A stretch of 64,000 bases of DNA from Salinarimonas ramus (GCF_014645695.1 NZ_BMMF01000003.1:1-64000), one strand, 5' to 3'. Shown: positions 41,895 to 50,918, counted from the first letter of the stretch. Translations and numbers: made by a program. Notes: generated by a model not told the origin, from the letters alone.

Positions 41895-42610
41895 CGCTTT
41901 ATACCCCAATTTCGATCTTCCCACACAACGAAAAGCGAATTCACTAACATAAGTGTCAGTGACATAACAAATGATACTACAAACAAATCTAGGATACGCA
42001 TCGGTGCAATATAGACAATACTTCTTCCTTCCGGATCAAAACTTAATGTTGCGAATAATGCAAGTCCTATCACACCAATAGCCAATAGCCAAACACCTGG
42101 AGAACGCACCTTTTTGGGGTTTACTAACATTGGCATCACGCCCAAACCTATCGGAACAGGGCGCGCGAACAAATTATGAATCCTTGAGATCACAGTAATT
42201 GCATTTATCGAAAAAAAGAAAACAAAAATACTCCACGCAACTGAATAGCCAAAATGAGCTTCGCAGGCACCTCCGAAGACGTTAAGCTGGATATCAATAA
42301 TAGGAACGTATCTATTGAGATTCGATACAGTCGTTGTGTCGCATAGATTTTGTATGAACGGCGCCGTCACCGCTAACAGGGCGAGTACACCAATCGTAGC
42401 TGCGGCGACAACGTCGGTGATCGGCACACGAAAACGCTGCCCCTCGCTTCGCCTCCGCGGCACCACGAGCGCCGCGATATCGACCGCGGCGGCCAGCCCG
42501 ATCATGGTCCAGCTCAGAGGGGACTGAATCCTGTAGGCCCAGACGGTGGCGAGTGCCATCCACGTGCAGAAGCCACGGTAGGCGATCTCGTTGAGGAGAC
42601 GGTTCATAGC
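41400..42610. other. AT-rich segment, probably acquired
   Basis: By hand count, 41941-42000 has 20 G+C in 60 (33%) and 41461-41520 has 29 in 60 (48%). The RTX-coding stretch 41221-41280 has 40 in 60 (67%). The low-GC part covers the membrane gene and the RTX N-terminal piece and ends at the frame break. No flanking tRNA, direct repeat or transposase was found. Confidence 0.6.
41891..42607 (-). CDS. Multi-spanning membrane protein coupled to the RTX gene
   Basis: The ATG at 42607 (MNRLLNEIAYRGFCTWMALA) gives 238 residues with five or six hydrophobic segments (about 13-28, 33-50, 64-84, 120-142, 171-190, 207-230). Positive loops such as PRRRSEGQRFR separate them. I recognise no family. Its stop overlaps the RTX start (ATGA), so the two are co-translated. 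That position suits an immunity, export or anchoring partner, but this is inference. Codon use and base composition are far more AT-rich than in neighbouring genes. A longer frame upstream is GC-rich and was rejected. Confidence 0.65.
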   Translation of the reverse strand: MNRLLNEIAYRGFCTWMALATVWAYRIQSPLSWTMIGLAAAVDIAALVVPRRRSEGQRFRVPITDVVAAATIGVLALLAVTAPFIQNLCDTTTVSNLNRYVPIIDIQLNVFGGACEAHFGYSVAWSIFVFFFSINAITVISRIHNLFARPVPIGLGVMPMLVNPKKVRSPGVWLLAIGVIGLALFATLSFDPEGRSIVYIAPMRILDLFVVSFVMSLTLMLVNSLFVVWEDRNWGIKR

Positions 42611-42642
42611 CAACTCGGGAACGCAAACCAGAGATTGCGCTC

Positions 42643-42671
42643 GTGATAGCGCATCCCATCCGGGCCTGCAA
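42643..42671 (-). promoter_or_regulatory. Possible promoter of the membrane protein-RTX operon
   Basis: The minus strand has TTGCAG (42671-42666), a 17-base spacer and TATCAC (42648-42643). A start near 42636 would leave about 29 bases before the ATG at 42607. The match to consensus is moderate. Confidence 0.35.
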
Positions 42672-42838
42672 CCGTAAAATACGACATCCGGCGGTGGGAC
42701 GTCTCCGGGCTCGCGACTGCGCCACACGAACGCCCCACCCCTCCCCCTAGCCAACCCCGCCGAGATAGTTTACATATGAACCATCCACGGGGCGCCGACA
42801 CCGGTCGGGCGTCCCGAACGCTGAGAGGGAGAGAGCCC

Positions 42839-44617
42839 ATGCCGGTCTACAAGGCCCCCGTCGCGGACACGTCCTTCATCCTCCACGACGTGCTCGACCT
42901 GTCGCGTCACGCGGACCTGCCGGGCTTCGCCGAGGCGACGCCGGACACGGTCGCCGCGATCCTCGAGGAGGGCGCCAAGCTCACGGAGACGTCGTTCGCG
43001 CCCGTGAACCTGTCGGGCGACCAGGAGGGCTGCACGCGCCACGCCGACGGGCGGGTGACGACGCCCAAGGGCTTCCGCGAGGCCTACGACGCCTACGTCC
43101 AGGGCGGCTGGCTCGGGCTCTCCGTGCCCGAGGAGCTCGGCGGGCAGGGCCTGCCCTCCACGCTCAACACGGTGATGCAGGAATTCGCCTCCGCGGCGAA
43201 CCTGGCGCTCGCCATGTATCCGGGGCTCACCATGGGCGCCGTCGCCGCCTTGATCGAGCACGCCTCGCCCGAGCAGAAGGCGAGGTACCTGCCCAAGATG
43301 GTCGAGGGCACCTGGTCGGGCACGATGAACCTGACCGAGCCCCATTGCGGCACGGATCTCGGGCTGATCAAGACCAAGGCCGTGCCGAACGGCGACGGCT
43401 CGTTCGCCATCACCGGCACGAAGATCTTCATCTCGGCGGGCGAGCACGACCTCACCGAGAACATCGTCCACCTGGTGCTCGCCCGCATCGAGGGCGCGCC
43501 TCAGGGCACGAAGGGCATCTCGCTCTTCGTCGTGCCCAAGGTGCTCGTGAACGACGACGGGTCGCTCGGCGAGAGGAACGGCGTCTCCTGCGGCTCGCTC
43601 GAGCACAAGATGGGCATCCACGGCAACGCCACCTGCGTCATGAACTACGACGGCGCCACCGGCTGGCTCGTCGGCGAGGAGAATCGCGGCCTCGCCGCCA
43701 TGTTCGTGATGATGAACGAGGCGCGCCTCGCGGTGGGCGTCCAGGGGCTCGCGGTCTCCGAGGTCGCCTACCAGAACGCCGTCGCCTACGCGAGGGACCG
43801 CCTGCAGGGCCGCTCGCTCACCGGCCCGAAGAACCCCGACGGCCCGGCCGACCCGATCATCGTCCACCCGGACGTGCGCCGCACGCTGATGACGATCCGC
43901 TCGATCAACGAGGCGGCGCGCGCGCTCATCCTGCGCACCGCGCTGGAAAGCGACATCGCCCACCGCTCCCCGGACGCGGCCGCGCGCCAGAAGGCGCTCG
44001 ACTTCCTCGGCCTGATGACGCCCGTGGTGAAGGGCGTCTTCACCGATCTCGGCTTCGACAACGCCGTGAAGGCCCAGCAGATGTTCGGCGGGCACGGCTA
44101 CGTGGAGGAATGGGGCATGTCCCAGTTCGTCCGCGACGCGCGCATCACCATGATCTACGAGGGCGCCAACGGCATCCAGGCCATGGATCTCGTCGGCCGC
44201 AAGCTCGCCAAGGACGGCGGGCGCGCGGTGATGACGTTCTTCGGCGAGGTCGAGGCCTTCTGCAAGGCGAACGCCTCCGACCCCGCGATGCAGCCCTATG
44301 TCGGCCCGCTCGGCGAGGGTCTCGGCCGTCTCCAGCAGGCGACCATGTGGTTCATGAACAACGCCATGGCCAAGCCCGACAATGCGGGCGCGGGCGCGAC
44401 CGACTACATGCACATGTTCGGCCTCGTCGCCATGGGCTACATGTGGGGCCTGATGGCGAAGGCCGCGCTCGCGAAGGAAGGCGAGCCGGGCATGGCGGAG
44501 AAGCTCGTCGTCGGGCGCTTCTACATGGAGCGCCTGATGCCCGAGACCGCCGCCCAGCTGGCGCGCATCTCGGCGGGCGCGGACACGACGATGGCGCTCG
44601 CCGCCGACGCGTTCTGA
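42839..44617 (+). CDS. Acyl-CoA dehydrogenase, DmdC-like with C-terminal extension
   Basis: The 592-residue FAD enzyme has an extra N-terminal segment, the acyl-CoA dehydrogenase core (MNLTEPHCGTDLG, GTKIFISAGEHD, QMFGGHGYVEEWGMSQFVRD) and the catalytic Glu in MIYEGANGIQ. The C-terminal domain is found in 3-methylmercaptopropionyl-CoA dehydrogenase-type proteins. It catalyses the first oxidation step of beta-oxidation; chain-length preference is unknown. The ATG at 42839 has GAGAGGGAGAGAGCCC before it. An ATG 63 bases earlier lacks a ribosome-binding site. Confidence 0.92.
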   Translation: MPVYKAPVADTSFILHDVLDLSRHADLPGFAEATPDTVAAILEEGAKLTETSFAPVNLSGDQEGCTRHADGRVTTPKGFREAYDAYVQGGWLGLSVPEELGGQGLPSTLNTVMQEFASAANLALAMYPGLTMGAVAALIEHASPEQKARYLPKMVEGTWSGTMNLTEPHCGTDLGLIKTKAVPNGDGSFAITGTKIFISAGEHDLTENIVHLVLARIEGAPQGTKGISLFVVPKVLVNDDGSLGERNGVSCGSLEHKMGIHGNATCVMNYDGATGWLVGEENRGLAAMFVMMNEARLAVGVQGLAVSEVAYQNAVAYARDRLQGRSLTGPKNPDGPADPIIVHPDVRRTLMTIRSINEAARALILRTALESDIAHRSPDAAARQKALDFLGLMTPVVKGVFTDLGFDNAVKAQQMFGGHGYVEEWGMSQFVRDARITMIYEGANGIQAMDLVGRKLAKDGGRAVMTFFGEVEAFCKANASDPAMQPYVGPLGEGLGRLQQATMWFMNNAMAKPDNAGAGATDYMHMFGLVAMGYMWGLMAKAALAKEGEPGMAEKLVVGRFYMERLMPETAAQLARISAGADTTMALAADAF

Positions 44618-44640
44618 GGAGCGCCGGTGCCGTCGTTCCC

Positions 44641-44664
44641 GGGAGGGGGATCGCTCCCCCTCCC
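44641..44664. terminator. Bidirectional hairpin between convergent genes
   Basis: A perfect 10-bp stem (GGGAGGGGGA / TCCCCCTCCC) with TCGC loop lies between the acyl-CoA dehydrogenase stop (44617) and the EF-hand gene stop (44704). No T-run follows on either side, so its strength as a terminator is uncertain. Confidence 0.5.
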
Positions 44665-44703
44665 CGCATTCGGCGCCTCGGTGCTCATCGTTTCGCCGCC
44701 GGC

Positions 44704-45369
44704 TCAGAGCATCGTGCCGGTGGGCGTGGAGGTGCCGGGCGTCATGCCGAGCATGGAGGAGAGGTCGATGCCGGTGCCCTCGCCGAGCGTGCCGAGACCG
44801 TCCTCTCCGAGCAGGCCCTGGAGATCCTCTATGCCCTCGATACCCTGCAGGGCCTCGAGGCCCTCCGGCCCGAGCTTCACGAGGAGCGCGATGAGCATCA
44901 TGAGCTCTTCCGGATCGAGCTTGCCGTTGCCGTTGAGGTCGAGGGCCTCGATCAGCTTGTCGAGACCTCCCGCCTCCGCGCTCTCTCCGGCGGGAGCGGG
45001 AGCGGGACCGGCAGCGGGGGCCGCCGCGGGCGCGGGCGCGGGCGCGGCCTCCTCGGCGGCGGCCTCCTCCTCGGCCGACAGCTCCTCGGGGTCGAGCACT
45101 CCCTGGAGACCCGGGATCAGGTCGGTGAGGAACGTGGTCAGCTCGTCGCGATCGACGACGTCGTCGTCGTTGGTGTCGATGCGATCGAAGAGCCGCTGCG
45201 CATCGAAGCCGAGGTCTCCATCGGCGGAGGTTTCACCGTCGGCATCGCCGAGGCCGAGCTCCTCGCCGAAAGCGCGCTGGAAATCGGAGGTGCTCTGGAC
45301 GTTCGTACGCTCCCGATCACGGGTGGAATCCACCCGATTCTCGGTACCCACATTCATCGTAGAGGTCAT
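44704..45369 (-). CDS. EF-hand calcium-binding protein
   Basis: The ATG at 45369 has GGGAG eight bases upstream. The 221-residue acidic protein has two canonical EF-hand loops: D65-x-N67-x-D69-x-V71 to E76, and D144-x-N146-x-N148-x-K150 to E155. They are separated by an Ala/Pro/Glu-rich linker (98-128). A Gly/Leu/Glu-rich tail ends TPGTSTPTGTML. No signal peptide or membrane helix is seen. It probably senses or buffers calcium, but its partner is unknown. It lies inverted between two beta-oxidation genes, 2.3 kb from the RTX operon, which also binds calcium. Confidence 0.8.
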   Translation of the reverse strand: MTSTMNVGTENRVDSTRDRERTNVQSTSDFQRAFGEELGLGDADGETSADGDLGFDAQRLFDRIDTNDDDVVDRDELTTFLTDLIPGLQGVLDPEELSAEEEAAAEEAAPAPAPAAAPAAGPAPAPAGESAEAGGLDKLIEALDLNGNGKLDPEELMMLIALLVKLGPEGLEALQGIEGIEDLQGLLGEDGLGTLGEGTGIDLSSMLGMTPGTSTPTGTML

Positions 45370-45571
45370 GCCATATGCTCCCGTCGTCTGTATGCCGCAT
45401 CGGATGCATACAACATTTGGGAGTCATGATTCCAGATAATATTGATAACTTTGAGTTTGGTAAACTCTATCTCACTAGGTCCATGAGAATGCATTCTGCG
45501 AAAAGGTTATAGTAAATAGCTTCTACAATCAGCACTCATCCATACCCGACGAGGAAGCGCGAGGAAACATC
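45370..45571. promoter_or_regulatory. AT-rich divergent control region with two inverted repeats
   Basis: This 202-base stretch between the EF-hand gene and the thiolase gene is much richer in A+T than its surroundings. It holds TGTATGC-10-GCATACA (45389-45412), within the EF-hand leader, and GAGTTT-GGT-AAACTC (45453-45467). A TATAGT at 45508-45513 could be a -10 for the thiolase, but no good -35 pairs with it. Confidence 0.5.
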
Positions 45572-46780
45572 ATGACCGAGGCCTACATCTACGATCACGT
45601 CCGCACCCCGCGTGGGCGCGGCAAGCCCGACGGATCCCTGCACGAGGTGCCCGCCGTCGATCTCGCCGTCACCACGCTCCAGGCGATCCAGGAGCGCAAC
45701 CACCTGCCGCCGGTGATGGTGGAGGACGTCGTGCTCGGCTGCGTCGATCCCGTGGGCGAGGCGGGGGGCGACATCGCCCGCGCCGCCGCGCTCAAGGCCG
45801 GCTTCGGCAAGGAGGTGCCGGGCGTGCAGATCAACCGCTTCTGCGCGTCGGGCCTCGACGCCGTCAACTTCGCCGCCGCCCAGGTGATGAGCGGCATGAA
45901 GGAGATGGCCATCGGCGGCGGCGTCGAATCCATGTCGCGCATCGGCATGGGCGCCTCCGGCGGCGCCTGGCCGGTCGACCCGAAGCTCGCCATCGACACC
46001 TATTTCCTTCCCCAGGGCATCTCGGCGGACCTCATCGCCACCAAGTACGGCTTTTCGCGCGACGACGTCGACGCCTTCGCCGTGGAGAGCCAGAAGCGCG
46101 CGGCCAAGGCCTGGGACGAGGGTCGCTTCGCCAGGTCGGTCGTGCCGGTGCGCGACGTGAACGGGCTCACGATCCTCGCCAAGGACGAGCACATGCGGCC
46201 GTCGACCGACATGCAGTCGCTCGGCGGCCTCAAGGCGGCCTTCGAGCAGATGGGCGACATGGCGGGCTTCGACGCGGTGGCGATCGCGGCGCATCCCGAC
46301 GTCGAGGCGGTGCGCCACGTCCACCACGCGGGCAATTCCTCGGGCATCGTCGATGGCGCGGCCGCCGTGCTGGTGGGCTCGAAGAAGGCCGGCGAGATGG
46401 CGAGCCTCACGCCCCGCGCCCGCATCAAGGCCTTCGCCTCCATCGGCTCGGATCTCGCGCTGATGCTCACGGGTCCCGTCGACGTGACCGAGCTCGTGCT
46501 CAAGAAGGCGGGCATGACGAAGGACGACATCGATCTCTTCGAGATCAACGAGGCGTTCTCCTCGGTGGTGCTGCGCTACATCCAGGCCTTCGACCTCGAT
46601 CCGGGAATCGTCAACGTCAATGGCGGGGCCATCGCCATGGGCCATCCGCTGGGCGCCACCGGCGCCATGGTGCTCGGCACGGTGCTCGACGAGCTCGAGC
46701 GCCAAGGCAAGCAGACGGCGCTCGTGACCTTGTGCGTCGCCGCCGGCATGGGCACCGCCGCCATCATCGAGCGCGTCTGA
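45572..46780 (+). CDS. Acetyl-CoA C-acyltransferase (FadA-like thiolase)
   Basis: The 402-residue thiolase has its nucleophilic cysteine in [17 protein letters not shown], the [16 protein letters not shown] segment and [14 protein letters not shown]. The second catalytic cysteine is in [11 protein letters not shown]. It cleaves 3-ketoacyl-CoA in the last step of beta-oxidation. It lies 20 bases before the FadJ-like gene and is clearly in one operon with it. Confidence 0.93.
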   Translation: MTEAYIYDHVRTPRGRGKPDGSLHEVPAVDLAVTTLQAIQERNHLPPVMVEDVVLGCVDPVGEAGGDIARAAALKAGFGKEVPGVQINRFCASGLDAVNFAAAQVMSGMKEMAIGGGVESMSRIGMGASGGAWPVDPKLAIDTYFLPQGISADLIATKYGFSRDDVDAFAVESQKRAAKAWDEGRFARSVVPVRDVNGLTILAKDEHMRPSTDMQSLGGLKAAFEQMGDMAGFDAVAIAAHPDVEAVRHVHHAGNSSGIVDGAAAVLVGSKKAGEMASLTPRARIKAFASIGSDLALMLTGPVDVTELVLKKAGMTKDDIDLFEINEAFSSVVLRYIQAFDLDPGIVNVNGGAIAMGHPLGATGAMVLGTVLDELERQGKQTALVTLCVAAGMGTAAIIERV

Positions 46781-46800
46781 GAGAGCCGGGAGACACGACC

Positions 46801-48999
46801 ATGGACCTCACCAACTTCCGCTTCGAGACCGATTCCGACGGCATCGCGCTCCTCACCTGGGACATGCCCGAGCGCTCGATGAACGTCATCACCCCCCAGG
46901 TGATGGACGAGCTTTCGCAGGTGATCGAGCACGTCGCCGCGAGCGACGCGATCAAGGGCTGCGTGATCGCGTCCGGCAAGAAGGACTTCTCCGGCGGCGC
47001 CGACCTCACCATGCTCCAGGGCCTGCGCGCCATGCATGCGAAGCTCGCCGCCGACAAGGGCGAGGAGGAGGCGATGCGCGTCTTCTTCGAGGAATCGCGC
47101 CGGCTCACCCTGCTCTACCGGCGGCTCGAGACCTGCGGGAAGCCGTTCGTCGCGGCGATCCACGGCACCTGCCTGGGCGGCGCCTTCGAGCTCGCGCTGG
47201 CTTGCCATCAGCGCATCGTGTGCGACCACGACCGCACCAAGGTCGGGCTGCCCGAGATCAAGGTCGGGCTCTTCCCCGGCGCCGGCGGCACGCAGCGCGT
47301 GGCGCGGCTGATGCAGACCGGCGACGCGCTGCAGATGCTCTTCAAGGGCCAGCAGATCAAGGGATTGATGGCCCGCAACATGGGCCTCGTTCATCAGGTC
47401 GTGCCGCACGAGCAGCTGGTCGACACGGCCAAGGCCTGGATCCGCGACGGCGGCTCCGCGGTGGCGCCGTGGGACCAGAAGGGCTTCAAGCTGCCCTCGA
47501 ACAAGGTCTACTCGCCGGCCGGCATGCAGATCTGGCCCGCCGCCAACGCCATCTACCGCCGCGAGACCAACGACAACTACCCCGCTGCCAAGGCCATCCT
47601 GCAATCGGTCTACGAGGGCCTGCAGCTGCCGATGGACCTCGCGCTGAAGGTCGAGTCCCGCTACTTCGCGCAGATCCTGCGCTCGAAGGAGGCGGCGGCG
47701 ATGATCCGCACGCTGTTCGTCTCCATGGGCGAGCTCAACAAGGGCGCCCGGCGCCCGGCCTCGGTCGGCGAGACGAAGCTCGAGAAGATCGGCGTCGTCG
47801 GCGCGGGCTTCATGGGGGCGGGCGTCGCCTACGTCTCGGCCAACGCGGGCTTCGAGGTCGTCCTCGTCGATCGCGACATGGAGGCCGCGGAGAAGGGCAA
47901 GGCCTACTCGCACAAGCTCATGACCGACCAGGTCATGAAGGGCCGCGCCAAGACCGCCGATCGCGACGCGCTCCTCGCGCGCATCACCGCCTGCGACGAC
48001 TACGCCGCGCTCGCCGGCTGCGATCTCGTGGTCGAGGCGGTGTTCGAGGATCCGAAGGTTAAGGCCGAGGTGATCGCCAAGGTCGAGGCGGCGGTGGGCG
48101 AGCGGGCGATCTTCGGCTCCAACACCTCGACGCTGCCGATCTCGGGGCTGGCGAAGGCCTCCGCGCGGCCCGAGCGCTTCGTGGGCATCCATTTCTTCTC
48201 GCCGGTGGAGAAGATGATGCTCGTCGAGATCATCATGGGCGAGCAGACGGGCGACGAGGCGCTCGCGGTCGCCCTCGACTTCGTGCGCGCCATCAAGAAG
48301 ACGCCCATCGTCGTCAACGACGCCCGCGGCTTCTTCGCCAATCGCTGCGTGGGCGCCTACATCCTCGAAGGGCACAAGATGCTCGTCGAGGGCGTGCCGC
48401 CGGCGATGATCGAGAACGCGGGCAAGGCGGCGGGCATGCCCGTCGGCCCGCTCTCGCTCAACGACGAGGTGGCGCTCGATCTCGCCCTCAAGATCGTCGA
48501 GGCCACCGAGGCGCAGCTCGGCGCGGGCGCCGTGGACGCCGACCAGAAGGCGCTCCTCGTTGCCATGGTCGAGGGCGAGGGCCGGCTCGGGCGCAAGAAC
48601 CGACAGGGCTTCTACGACTACCCGGAAGGCGGCAAGAAGCGGCTCTGGCCGGGGCTCTCCGCCATGGCGAAGGCGACGCGCGAGGGTGAGACGATCGACT
48701 TCGCCGAATTGCAGGACCGCCTCCTCGTCGCCCAAGCGCTGGAAGCGGCCCGCACCGTGGAGGAAGGCGTGATCGTCGACCCGCGCGAGGCGGACGTCGG
48801 CTCGATCCTCGGCTTCGGCTTTTCGCCCTTCACCGGGGGTGCGCTCTCCTACATCGACTTCATGGGCGCGACGGCCTTCGTCGAGAAGGCCGATCGCCTG
48901 GCCACGGTCCACGGCGCCCGCTTCGGCGTCCCCGCGCTCCTGCGGCAGATGGCGCAGACCGGCGAGACGTTCTACGGCCGGATGAAGCCGGCGGCGTGA
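46801..48999 (+). CDS. FadJ-like enoyl-CoA hydratase / 3-hydroxyacyl-CoA dehydrogenase
   Basis: The 732-residue fusion enzyme has an N-terminal crotonase domain (about 1-210; [31 protein letters not shown]). An NAD-binding 3-hydroxyacyl-CoA dehydrogenase domain follows ([20 protein letters not shown] near 325), with [14 protein letters not shown]. Two C-terminal helical domains come last. It performs the hydration and second oxidation steps of beta-oxidation and works with the thiolase 20 bases upstream. The ATG at 46801 has GGAGACACGACC in front. Confidence 0.93.
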   Translation: MDLTNFRFETDSDGIALLTWDMPERSMNVITPQVMDELSQVIEHVAASDAIKGCVIASGKKDFSGGADLTMLQGLRAMHAKLAADKGEEEAMRVFFEESRRLTLLYRRLETCGKPFVAAIHGTCLGGAFELALACHQRIVCDHDRTKVGLPEIKVGLFPGAGGTQRVARLMQTGDALQMLFKGQQIKGLMARNMGLVHQVVPHEQLVDTAKAWIRDGGSAVAPWDQKGFKLPSNKVYSPAGMQIWPAANAIYRRETNDNYPAAKAILQSVYEGLQLPMDLALKVESRYFAQILRSKEAAAMIRTLFVSMGELNKGARRPASVGETKLEKIGVVGAGFMGAGVAYVSANAGFEVVLVDRDMEAAEKGKAYSHKLMTDQVMKGRAKTADRDALLARITACDDYAALAGCDLVVEAVFEDPKVKAEVIAKVEAAVGERAIFGSNTSTLPISGLAKASARPERFVGIHFFSPVEKMMLVEIIMGEQTGDEALAVALDFVRAIKKTPIVVNDARGFFANRCVGAYILEGHKMLVEGVPPAMIENAGKAAGMPVGPLSLNDEVALDLALKIVEATEAQLGAGAVDADQKALLVAMVEGEGRLGRKNRQGFYDYPEGGKKRLWPGLSAMAKATREGETIDFAELQDRLLVAQALEAARTVEEGVIVDPREADVGSILGFGFSPFTGGALSYIDFMGATAFVEKADRLATVHGARFGVPALLRQMAQTGETFYGRMKPAA

Positions 49000-49061
49000 G
49001 ACGAGACAACCGGGCGCGAGCTTTCGCGCCCGGTCCCACGTGTCGCGTAAACCCGACCAGG

Positions 49062-49089
49062 TTGACGCGGTTGGATAAATCACTATCAT
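49062..49089 (+). promoter_or_regulatory. Promoter-like pair of the TumE-like/HTH gene pair
   Basis: TTGACG (49062-49067), a 16-base spacer and TATCAT (49084-49089). The predicted transcript would begin within a few bases of the ATG at 49098, so the mRNA may be leaderless or nearly so. Confidence 0.5.
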
Positions 49090-49100
49090 ATCAGGATATG
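49087..49100 (+). promoter_or_regulatory. Inverted repeat over the -10 and start codon, candidate operator
   Basis: CATATC-AG-GATATG is a perfect 6-bp inverted repeat that covers the end of the -10 box and the start codon. It is well placed for repression by the winged-helix protein encoded second in the pair. Confidence 0.5.
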
Positions 49101-49514
49101 AAATTAGGTTCGCCGCGCACGGATGACCATACGATCGAGTTCCTCCTCGCGTTCGATGGCCGAATTCATCATCTGGACGGCGGTTACTGGATGAAATTCG
49201 AGATCCGGCGGATCGCTCCCACGTCGGAACGACCGCATGGGCTACGTTACTCGTTCACGCTGCACGACAAATTCGGACGTCGCGTGATCGGCTTCGACAA
49301 CGCACATGCGGTGAAGCCGGGCCGCCACAGCTCGCCGAGCAGGGAGCATGATCACTGGCATCGGACCTCTGACGATCCTGGGCGCCCATACGCGTTCACC
49401 ACTGCGGATAAGCTCGTGGACGACTTCTTCACGGAGTGCGAGCGCTATCTCAGCGAGAGAGGCCTCTCCACGATCGTGATCGATGAAGGCGAGATGGGAG
49501 CGCGCAAGCCATGA
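49098..49514 (+). CDS. DUF6516 / TumE-like protein, candidate toxin
   Basis: The ATG at 49098 gives 138 residues: a beta-rich start ([20 protein letters not shown]), [20 protein letters not shown] and a His-rich middle ([12 protein letters not shown]). A helical end follows ([15 protein letters not shown]). The size, the internal H/D pattern and the partner gene match DUF6516, which I recall being named TumE, the toxin half of a toxin-antitoxin pair. That assignment is from memory. It overlaps the next gene by four bases (ATGA). Its DNA is less GC-rich than the flanks, which suggests transfer. Confidence 0.7.
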   Translation: MKLGSPRTDDHTIEFLLAFDGRIHHLDGGYWMKFEIRRIAPTSERPHGLRYSFTLHDKFGRRVIGFDNAHAVKPGRHSSPSREHDHWHRTSDDPGRPYAFTTADKLVDDFFTECERYLSERGLSTIVIDEGEMGARKP

Positions 49515-49885
49515 AAATTCAGTCGATGAAAGAACTCGCGTCGGAGATGCGGGCGGTCGCACGCGGAGAGCGCGAGGCTCCCGCAGACGCGGCTCTACCC
49601 AGCGTCGAGTCGGCCGAAGTGCTGGTTCGGTTGCTTACACCGGAGAACCGCAAGCTGCTGAGTGTCATCCGCGATCGTAAGCCCCGGTCTGTGGCGGAGC
49701 TCGCGCGCATGGCTGGAAGAGCCGAGCCGAACGTCCTTCGCACGCTGTCGAAGCTCGAAACAATCGGTCTCGTCACGATGGATCGTGTCGCAAACCGGAG
49801 AGTGCCGGTCGCTCGCGTGAGTGCGATCACCGTTGAGATCGATCCGTTCGCAATGAGCGACAAGGTAGCCTACACCGCCGCCTGA
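49511..49885 (+). CDS. Winged-HTH regulator (HVO_A0114-like), candidate antitoxin
   Basis: The 124-residue protein has a disordered start and an HTH core (about 42-95: LTPENRKLLSVIRDRKPRSV, ELARMAGRAEPNVLRTLSKL, ETIGLVTM). The C-terminal beta segment reads ARVSAITVEID. This is the HVO_A0114/MarR-like winged helix found next to DUF6516 genes. It probably binds DNA and represses the pair, perhaps at the palindrome over the first start codon. Its translation is coupled to the upstream gene (ATGA). Confidence 0.75.
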   Translation: MKIQSMKELASEMRAVARGEREAPADAALPSVESAEVLVRLLTPENRKLLSVIRDRKPRSVAELARMAGRAEPNVLRTLSKLETIGLVTMDRVANRRVPVARVSAITVEIDPFAMSDKVAYTAA

Positions 49886-49892
49886 CGCCGCC

Positions 49893-50918
49893 TCACGACG
49901 CGCGCATCGGCTGCGGCAGGAGGCGGCGGGCCGCGGCCAGGGCGCGGCCCGGGATCGCGGGGCGCGGGGCCGCCGCGGGGAGCGCGGCCCAGTCGGTACG
50001 CGGCGTGGGCGCGATCGGCGGACGGCGCGCGAGGAGCGCGGCGAGCGCCGGGGCGCTCTCCGGCGAGCGTGCGGTGAGCCAGACGTGATCGCGCACGAGG
50101 ATCGCCGCCGCGACGGGCGCTCCCGCTCTGCGGGCGATCGCCACGCGGCAGGCGCGCTCGCGCGCGGCCCGGCGCGTCGCCGTGCGAACGAGGCTCGCCC
50201 GGCCGGGATCGCGCACGATCGGCTCGCGCTTTAAGGGCTCGCGCTGGGCGCCCGCGGTCTCCGCGTCGAGCGCGAGGAAGGTCTCCACCGCGTCGCGGAT
50301 CTCGCTCGCGTGGCGGGCGACGTGGATGTCGAGGCCGATGGCGGCCGTGGGCTCTGCCATCGTCTCGGGGGCGAGGGCCTGCGGCACGGTCTCGGGACAC
50401 GGAGTGGCGGCGAGGCCGGCGGCGCGCAGGAGATGCGCGAGCGCCGTGCCCTGCGGCGCGTCGGCGAGGACGAGCGGCGTGCCGCGCTCGCGGGCGAAGC
50501 GCAGCATCGCCTCGATGGCCGGGCCCGCGACCTCGCGGTCGAGAAGCGGCGTCGCCGCCGGCAGGAGATCGACCCGCCAGGGCACGAGCCGGCGCTGGCC
50601 GAGCCCCGAGCGCGCGAGCTGCGTCGGCGCGACCCCGACGAGCGTCTCGCCGCTCCACACGAGCAGCGTCTGCAGGCGACGCCCCTCGGGCAGGTGCCGC
50701 GCCGCCGCGGCGAGGAGGGCGTGCTCCGCGAAGGGGCTCGCGACGAGGGCGCGGCGGGCGAGCGCGGTCCAGGCGCTCGCCACCTGATCGAGGTCGAGGC
50801 TCGCGCGCAGCTCGATGCCGAAGCCGCCCACCGGGATGCGCGGAATCGGCGAAGCGGCGGGCGCACGGTGCGTACCGCCGCGGGACGAGAGGCCGGACGT
50901 CGACGCGAACAGGAACAT
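49893..50918 (-). CDS. GNAT-fold acetyltransferase-like protein (CelD/BcsL-like)
   Basis: The ATG at 50918, with GGAG ten bases before it, gives 341 residues. The pattern SAWTALARRALVASPFAEHA, LVWSGETLVGVAPTQLARS, LPAATPLLDREVA and then VLADAPQGTALAHLLRAAGL resembles the first GNAT half of CelD/BcsL proteins. The second half is Ala/Arg-rich and poorly conserved (CRVAIARRAGAPVAAAILVR). Function is uncertain. The frame stays open upstream for kilobases, but that is a shadow of genes on the other strand. Confidence 0.55.
   Translation of the reverse strand: MFLFASTSGLSSRGGTHRAPAASPIPRIPVGGFGIELRASLDLDQVASAWTALARRALVASPFAEHALLAAAARHLPEGRRLQTLLVWSGETLVGVAPTQLARSGLGQRRLVPWRVDLLPAATPLLDREVAGPAIEAMLRFARERGTPLVLADAPQGTALAHLLRAAGLAATPCPETVPQALAPETMAEPTAAIGLDIHVARHASEIRDAVETFLALDAETAGAQREPLKREPIVRDPGRASLVRTATRRAARERACRVAIARRAGAPVAAAILVRDHVWLTARSPESAPALAALLARRPPIAPTPRTDWAALPAAAPRPAIPGRALAAARRLLPQPMRAS

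Noticed and set aside
38393-42607. Type I secretion genes (ABC ATPase, HlyD-like, TolC-like) near the RTX gene
   Set aside because: None is present on either strand in the window, so I do not claim a complete secretion locus.
42608-42754. A longer N-terminus for the membrane protein upstream of 42607
   Set aside because: The extra part is GC-rich, hydrophilic and unlike the rest of the protein, and it would cover the likely promoter.
42776-42838. An earlier ATG for the acyl-CoA dehydrogenase (MNHPRGADTGRAS...)
   Set aside because: No ribosome-binding site precedes it and the added residues are unlike the family. The ATG at 42839 has a strong purine-rich site.
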